Source of the DNA: Gavia stellata
Taxonomy: Eukaryota; Chordata; Aves; Gaviiformes; Gaviidae
Length of the DNA: 64,000 bases
Assembly (NCBI RefSeq): GCF_030936135.1
Contig: NC_082595.1
Coordinates: 80,138,135 to 80,202,134 of the forward strand
Reading direction: 5' to 3'
Shown here piece by piece: positions 62,601 to 64,000 of this stretch (position 1 is its first letter; each line of letters starts with the position of its first letter). The notes under the pieces are model-generated. The model made no database searches. It saw nothing but the letters and a program-made list of their open reading frames with translations, and was not told where the DNA came from. Made by a program: the position numbers and the translations under genes.

Positions 62601-63836
62601 TCTAAGCCATAAAAGCTGGTTAAAATTTTGGAAACAAAAGAAAACAGAGGAACTCCAAATGAATTCCTAGTTATAATATCATGGCTGATTTTTAATTTTA
62701 GCTAGGTAGACAGGTGTGGTTCAAAGACTAACCTCAAATCCAGCCTGGCAGCTTTGTTGATTTTTTTTTTTTTTTTTTTTTTTTTTGTCAGTGAATGGTT
62801 TATTTAAAATGGAAAACACTGACAGTTGTTTTTAACCTGAGCTGTGAACTAAATTCATCAGTCTCCCATTAAGAGGAAATAAGATCATGTGAGATCATGT
62901 GTTTAGTTTAATTGTGATTTAACTGAATAATTTTTGAGGGACACATATCACAGACACTGATGCTTGTGACCAGAAGCTAGTACTTGGAACTTGGGCAGTT
63001 CTATCTGTACATGTAAGTCATTTGAATTGTAAGTCTCCTGCAGTTACTTATTTAATAGCTTCATTATTCTATGTTTTAGAATGTTTTCTGCTGTGATTAA
63101 GAAAACCACGTAACCTTTGCATTAACATTGTATACATTACTTCCAAAGGGATTCACAGGACCTGATGGCTCACGTGGAGCCACAGGACCAAAAGGACAGA
63201 AGGTAAGAACAAAATTATGCATGAAATGGGATTTTTTTTAAGCAGGTTTTTTGTTTGTCTCTATGCAACTAATGAGAAACTGCAGCCTTTCTTACGACAT
63301 TAAAACATCTATAGAATACAGACCCACTGGGACCTTTTTATATGGTACAAAGTGACTTCCATTCCCCCAGTCAGCAGTAAGGAATGGTAGCATTACATTT
63401 ATGACATTAAGGTTGAGCATCCTCAGTAATGGTGAGGCTCTTTCCATGGTGTTGTACTGTAATTGTCATAGTAATACGCAGTGGGAATTGGAACAGTGAA
63501 ACCTGACTTCATCAGCAATCAGAAAATTGAAATATACATCAGAAGTCAAAGTAACCAGCATGTTTGAATTATTTTTTTGGGGAGGAAAAAAAGGCCTGAG
63601 GCTGTATCTTTTTAATATTGAGAAAGTCTTCCCTTTCTATCAAGTCTCACTGAAACCAGCATAGCATAAATGAAGTGAATAATACTTGCAGAATATGTCC
63701 ACTAATGATACCCTCCAAATGGTGAGAGCATCTTCCTGTATGTTGTTTGCAAAACTTTATGCTAATGCCTATTGAAAAATTCAATTTTTGTCTTTTAAAG
63801 GGTGAGCCAGGGCAGCCAGGTGCTCGTGGATTTCCA
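38611..63836 (+). CDS. COL9A1: COL9A1, collagen type IX alpha-1 chain, long form (5' part, exons 1-12; continues past the window)
   Basis: Joined exons: 38611-38624, 38949-39022, 40411-40488, 40629-40761, 48908-49304, 57877-57954, 58771-58791, 59928-60002, 60564-60599, 60709-60771, 63149-63202, 63801-63836, giving 353 codons with every junction in phase. The product is one chain of the type IX collagen heterotrimer, a FACIT collagen on the surface of cartilage (and embryonic eye) type II fibrils. Residues 1-23 form a signal peptide ending ISA. Residues 24-265 are the NC4 globular domain with TSPN-like motifs ([38 protein letters not shown]) and the four expected cysteines (LCP, IDC, IHCDP, EGC). 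From residue 267 there are 29 unbroken Gly-X-Y triplets of COL3. NC4 length (about 242 mature residues) is close to human (about 245). The human chain is about 920 residues, so the rest lies to the right. Identity rests on remembered similarity to human COL9A1. Confidence 0.96.
38625..38948 (+). other. COL9A1: COL9A1 intron 1 (324 bp)
   Basis: Short GT-AG intron. Contains a SOX-type CTTTGTT element at 38703-38709, within CCTTTGTTGTTTGG. Otherwise nothing notable. Confidence 0.85.
38949..39022 (+). CDS. COL9A1: COL9A1 exon 2 (rest of signal peptide)
   Basis: Flanked by acceptor gtttacag and donor gtaagg. Continues Trp5 and reads [18 protein letters not shown] then TIQQQS. The hydrophobic core FFSVCSFLW and the small-residue site ISA fit signal cleavage after residue 23, the same position as in human COL9A1 (ASA). 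74 nt; it ends one base into a codon. Intron 1 is 324 bp. Confidence 0.93.
39023..40410 (+). other. COL9A1: COL9A1 intron 2 (1388 bp)
   Basis: AT-rich GT-AG intron. A short TGTATG-rich run sits near 39148-39170. I see no exon or recognisable transposon in it. Confidence 0.85.
40411..40488 (+). CDS. COL9A1: COL9A1 exon 3 (NC4 N-terminus), followed by a GC donor
   Basis: Acceptor ttgtttgcag precedes it. The exon encodes the start of mature NC4, ending [15 protein letters not shown] with the first conserved cysteine. 78 nt, phase 1 at both ends. The intron that follows begins gcaagt (40489), not gt: CCAG|GCAAGT matches the strong GC-AG donor consensus. The next GT, four bases on, would shift the frame, so the GC donor is needed. 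The segment before LCP lacks the basic cluster found in human NC4. Confidence 0.93.
40629..40761 (+). CDS. COL9A1: COL9A1 exon 4 (NC4/TSPN domain)
   Basis: Acceptor ttttcttgtag, donor gtaatg. Encodes residues about 56-100, [15 protein letters not shown] through [12 protein letters not shown], nearly collinear with human COL9A1. This opens the TSPN beta-sandwich. 133 nt, ending two bases into a codon. Intron 3 before it is only 140 bp. Confidence 0.95.
42644..42790 (+). repeat. Polypurine (GGGGA/GGGA)n tract
   Basis: About 147 bp of almost pure G and A on the + strand, built on GGGGA and GGGA units, with ten GGGGA units in a row near its right end. Strongly G-rich, so G-quadruplex or triplex formation is plausible. 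It abuts a CpG island on its right. The long antisense Ser/Pro/Leu ORFs over it are low-complexity artefacts. Confidence 0.95.
42791..42965. other. Small CpG island inside intron 4
   Basis: About 170 bp with more than 20 CpG dinucleotides by eye, in an otherwise AT-rich intron and immediately downstream of the polypurine tract. No conserved coding exon is evident in it on either strand. It could be an unannotated promoter or simply a GC-rich expansion. Confidence 0.7.
48908..49304 (+). CDS. COL9A1: COL9A1 exon 5 (core of TSPN/NC4 domain)
   Basis: Largest exon seen, 397 nt, acceptor ttgatcctacacag, donor gtaagt. Encodes residues 100-232: [73 protein letters not shown] and ending PEISVP. These are the laminin-G/TSPN-like strands of NC4, with the conserved cysteine of IDC. 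It ends on a codon boundary. The reading frame stays open past the donor to a second good in-frame donor at 49437 (see findings). Confidence 0.96.
50896..50934 (+). repeat. (TA)n(GA)n compound microsatellite in intron 5
   Basis: ATATATGTGTATATATATA passing directly into GAGAGAGAGAGAGA. Simple sequence. Confidence 0.88.
54253..54285 (+). repeat. 16-bp direct repeat, two copies, period 17
   Basis: ACCTATGGGTCTTAAA at 54253-54268 and 54270-54285. A local duplication in intron 5. Confidence 0.9.
55968..56010 (+). repeat. 20-bp direct repeat, two copies, period 23
   Basis: TTAAATCAGAAATAGATTAT at 55968-55987 and again at 55991-56010, separated by TAG. A recent local duplication in intron 5. Confidence 0.9.
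57877..57954 (+). CDS. COL9A1: COL9A1 exon 6 (end of TSPN domain)
   Basis: Acceptor tctcctttgccag, donor gtgaga. Encodes 26 codons, [15 protein letters not shown] through CGELPAR, carrying the last two NC4 cysteines. Human has [15 protein letters not shown] at the same place. 78 nt, phase 0 at both ends. A pentanucleotide minisatellite begins at 57961, right behind the donor. GC content rises sharply here compared with exons 1-5. Confidence 0.96.
57955..58656 (+). promoter_or_regulatory. COL9A1: Intron 6 internal promoter region (short form), CpG-rich
   Basis: About 700 bp of CpG-rich DNA between exon 6 and the exon 1* start codon, with no clear TATA box. The existence of an internal promoter in this intron is established for COL9A1 in chick and mammals; here its location is inferred from exon 1*. 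It holds the minisatellite 57961-58115 in its distal part, and a GC-rich leader follows up to the Kozak ATG at 58657. Confidence 0.7.
57961..58115 (+). repeat. Pentanucleotide minisatellite (GCCCT/GCCGA)n in intron 6
   Basis: 31 consecutive 5-bp units in perfect register, each either GCCCT or GCCGA, followed by two decayed units (GCCCA, GCCCG). The two unit types alternate irregularly. The minus strand reads GGGCA runs with many GGG triplets, so it could form G-quadruplexes. It begins six bases after the start of intron 6. Long ORFs across it are by-products of the repeat. Confidence 0.95.
58657..58728 (+). CDS. COL9A1: COL9A1 exon 1* (alternative first exon, short form leader)
   Basis: ATG in an ideal Kozak context (ACCGCCATGG) opens a 24-codon leader, [16 protein letters not shown] then VVCLCLAQ, ending at donor gtaagt (58729). 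Human short-form COL9A1 has a leader of the same length that also ends CLCAAQ directly before RGPPG of COL3. Joined to exon 8 (59928) the frame is phase 0 and gives ...[11 protein letters not shown]. The product is type IX collagen alpha-1 without NC4, known from chick cornea and vitreous. The hydrophobic leader should be cleaved after residue 23 (LA). The 5' leader lies in a CpG-rich stretch without an obvious TATA box. Confidence 0.93.
58771..58791 (+). CDS. COL9A1: COL9A1 exon 7 (21-nt micro-exon, NC4-COL3 hinge)
   Basis: A 21-nt exon, ATA AGC CAG ACA GTA ATC GAG (ISQTVIE), between acceptor tttttctccctcgcag and donor gtaagt. It fills the gap between exon 6 (...ELPAR) and exon 8 (RGLPG...), where human has ITPSQTTDE. 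Phase 0 at both ends, so skipping it would not break the frame. Found by position, splice signals and phase rather than strong sequence identity. It lies only 42 nt after the exon 1* donor. Confidence 0.82.
58792..59927 (+). other. COL9A1: COL9A1 intron 7 (1136 bp)
   Basis: GC-rich at the left, falling to AT-rich near 59440-59530. Contains open frames on both strands that have no splice support or family similarity. Shared downstream part of the intron removed from exon 1* transcripts (58729-59927). Confidence 0.8.
59928..60002 (+). CDS. COL9A1: COL9A1 exon 8 (start of COL3 triple helix)
   Basis: Acceptor ctctttgtcag, donor gtaagt. 75 nt encode R followed by [24 protein letters not shown]. 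This is the common exon for long and short forms. Human has RGPPGEQGPP...GVPGIDGID, the same length. Phase 0 at both ends. Confidence 0.96.
60003..60563 (+). other. COL9A1: COL9A1 intron 8 (561 bp)
   Basis: Plain AT-rich GT-AG intron between two COL3 exons; nothing else seen. Confidence 0.85.
60564..60599 (+). CDS. COL9A1: COL9A1 exon 9 (COL3)
   Basis: 36 nt, acceptor gatatcttgttag, donor gtaagt. Encodes [12 protein letters not shown], four collagen triplets, where human has GDR GPK GPP GPP. The 36-nt length is typical of FACIT helix exons. Phase 0. Confidence 0.94.
60709..60771 (+). CDS. COL9A1: COL9A1 exon 10 (COL3)
   Basis: 63 nt, acceptor aaatcctgaag, donor gtgagt. Encodes seven triplets, [21 protein letters not shown], collinear with the seven of the human exon. 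Intron 9 before it is only 109 bp. Phase 0. Confidence 0.94.
60950..61300. other. CpG-rich block in intron 10
   Basis: Dense CpG, especially 61160-61290, in a region otherwise AT-rich. Holds CCGGCAGGGGGCGC (61216-61229), close to the CTCF core, and CTTCCGG (61283-61289), an ETS-type site. Short open frames on both strands show no family similarity I can recognise. Confidence 0.65.
62761..62786 (+). repeat. Poly-T run (26 T) in intron 10
   Basis: Uninterrupted T run followed by GTCAG, which makes a textbook-looking splice acceptor; the codon after it in frame is TGA, so it is not a collagen exon. Confidence 0.9.
63149..63202 (+). CDS. COL9A1: COL9A1 exon 11 (COL3)
   Basis: 54 nt, acceptor acttccaaag, donor gtaaga. 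Encodes six triplets, [18 protein letters not shown]; human has GLT GPD GSP GSI GSK GQK. The preceding intron 10 is 2377 bp and I see no further collagen exon in it. Phase 0. Confidence 0.95.
63203..63800 (+). other. COL9A1: COL9A1 intron 11 (598 bp)
   Basis: AT-rich GT-AG intron between two short COL3 exons; nothing else seen. Confidence 0.85.
63801..63836 (+). CDS. COL9A1: COL9A1 exon 12 (COL3), last exon in the window
   Basis: 36 nt, acceptor gtcttttaaag, donor gtaagt. Encodes [12 protein letters not shown]; human has GEP GVP GSR GFP. The gene continues to the right of the window. Bases 63837-64000 are the start of intron 12. Confidence 0.95.
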
Positions 63837-64000
63837 GTAAGTAATAAAATTCGTACATGAAGAGGCTTTTTAGACCTTAAGTATCAATTCTTACCATTAA
63901 ACGTAGTGAAGAAAAGCCAGAAACTATTTCTGAGGTTGCAAAGAACTCATAAGATATTGAAGTAGTACATTAAGGAACCTTTTTGTCTTTATATCAAAGT

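Larger units (their letters stand above)
60772..63148 (+). other. COL9A1: COL9A1 intron 10 (2.4 kb) with CpG-rich block
   Basis: Left half carries a GC/CpG-rich block (60950-61300) with a CTCF-like motif at 61216-61229 and an ETS-like CTTCCGG at 61283-61289. The right half is AT-rich, with a 26-T run at 62761-62786 that ends in a decoy splice acceptor. Confidence 0.8.

Noticed and set aside
62761..62830. Strong-looking acceptor after the 26-T run in intron 10
   Set aside because: The next in-frame codon is TGA, and human exons 10 and 11 are directly adjacent, so no collagen exon is expected.
1..64000. CRISPR arrays, bacterial operons, tRNA/rRNA genes, integrated viral genes
   Set aside because: None seen; the only viral relic is the solo LTR, and the window is vertebrate chromosomal DNA.

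Overview
This looks like a window from a bird genome. It carries avian-type CR1 LINE fragments with the (ATTCTATG)n-type 3' end, a solo LTR of a family common in neoavian birds, long AT-rich non-coding stretches, and one vertebrate multi-exon gene with GT-AG introns. I infer a non-galliform (neoavian) bird from the LTR, but species cannot be settled by reading alone. No prokaryotic-style genes, operons, CRISPR arrays or tRNA/rRNA genes are visible.

The one gene I recognise is COL9A1 (collagen type IX alpha-1 chain) on the + strand, from about 38.6 kb to the right edge, where it is cut off. I can place exons 1 to 12. Exons 1-7 encode the signal peptide and the globular NC4 (thrombospondin N-terminal-like, TSPN) domain. 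Exons 8-12 encode the first 29 Gly-X-Y triplets of the COL3 triple helix. A second, alternative first exon (exon 1*, start codon at 58657) lies in intron 6 and encodes a separate 24-residue leader. It joins exon 8 in frame to give the known short form that lacks NC4. All exon junctions were checked for reading phase, and they join without a frameshift into 353 codons (long form).

Layout. 1-38.3 kb: intergenic DNA upstream of COL9A1. It has three obvious CR1 insertions (826-1312 minus; an old 2.2-kb copy at 4385-6537 with a younger copy nested at 5028-5268; 32060-33150 minus), older LINE remnants (27.5, 29.8 and 30.2-31.2 kb), a solo LTR (11321-11911, minus, with target-site duplication), and a lone CRE/CCAAT/TATA cluster at 17.7 kb. 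I find no supportable protein gene there. 38.3-40.8 kb: promoter region and exons 1-4. 40.8-48.9 kb: intron 4, with a polypurine tract and a small CpG island. 48.9-49.3 kb: exon 5, the TSPN core. 49.3-57.9 kb: intron 5. 57.9-60.8 kb: the compact, GC-rich core of the locus, with exon 6, a pentanucleotide minisatellite, the internal promoter, exon 1*, micro-exon 7 and exons 8-10. 60.8-64 kb: intron 10 with another CpG island, then exons 11 and 12.

The most interesting points are the 42-nt gap between the exon 1* donor and the exon 7 acceptor, which would force exon 1* transcripts to skip exon 7; a GC-AG intron after exon 3; a G4-prone minisatellite starting 6 nt into intron 6; an in-frame second donor after exon 5; and the nested LINEs. 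I did not see a wholly new biological system.
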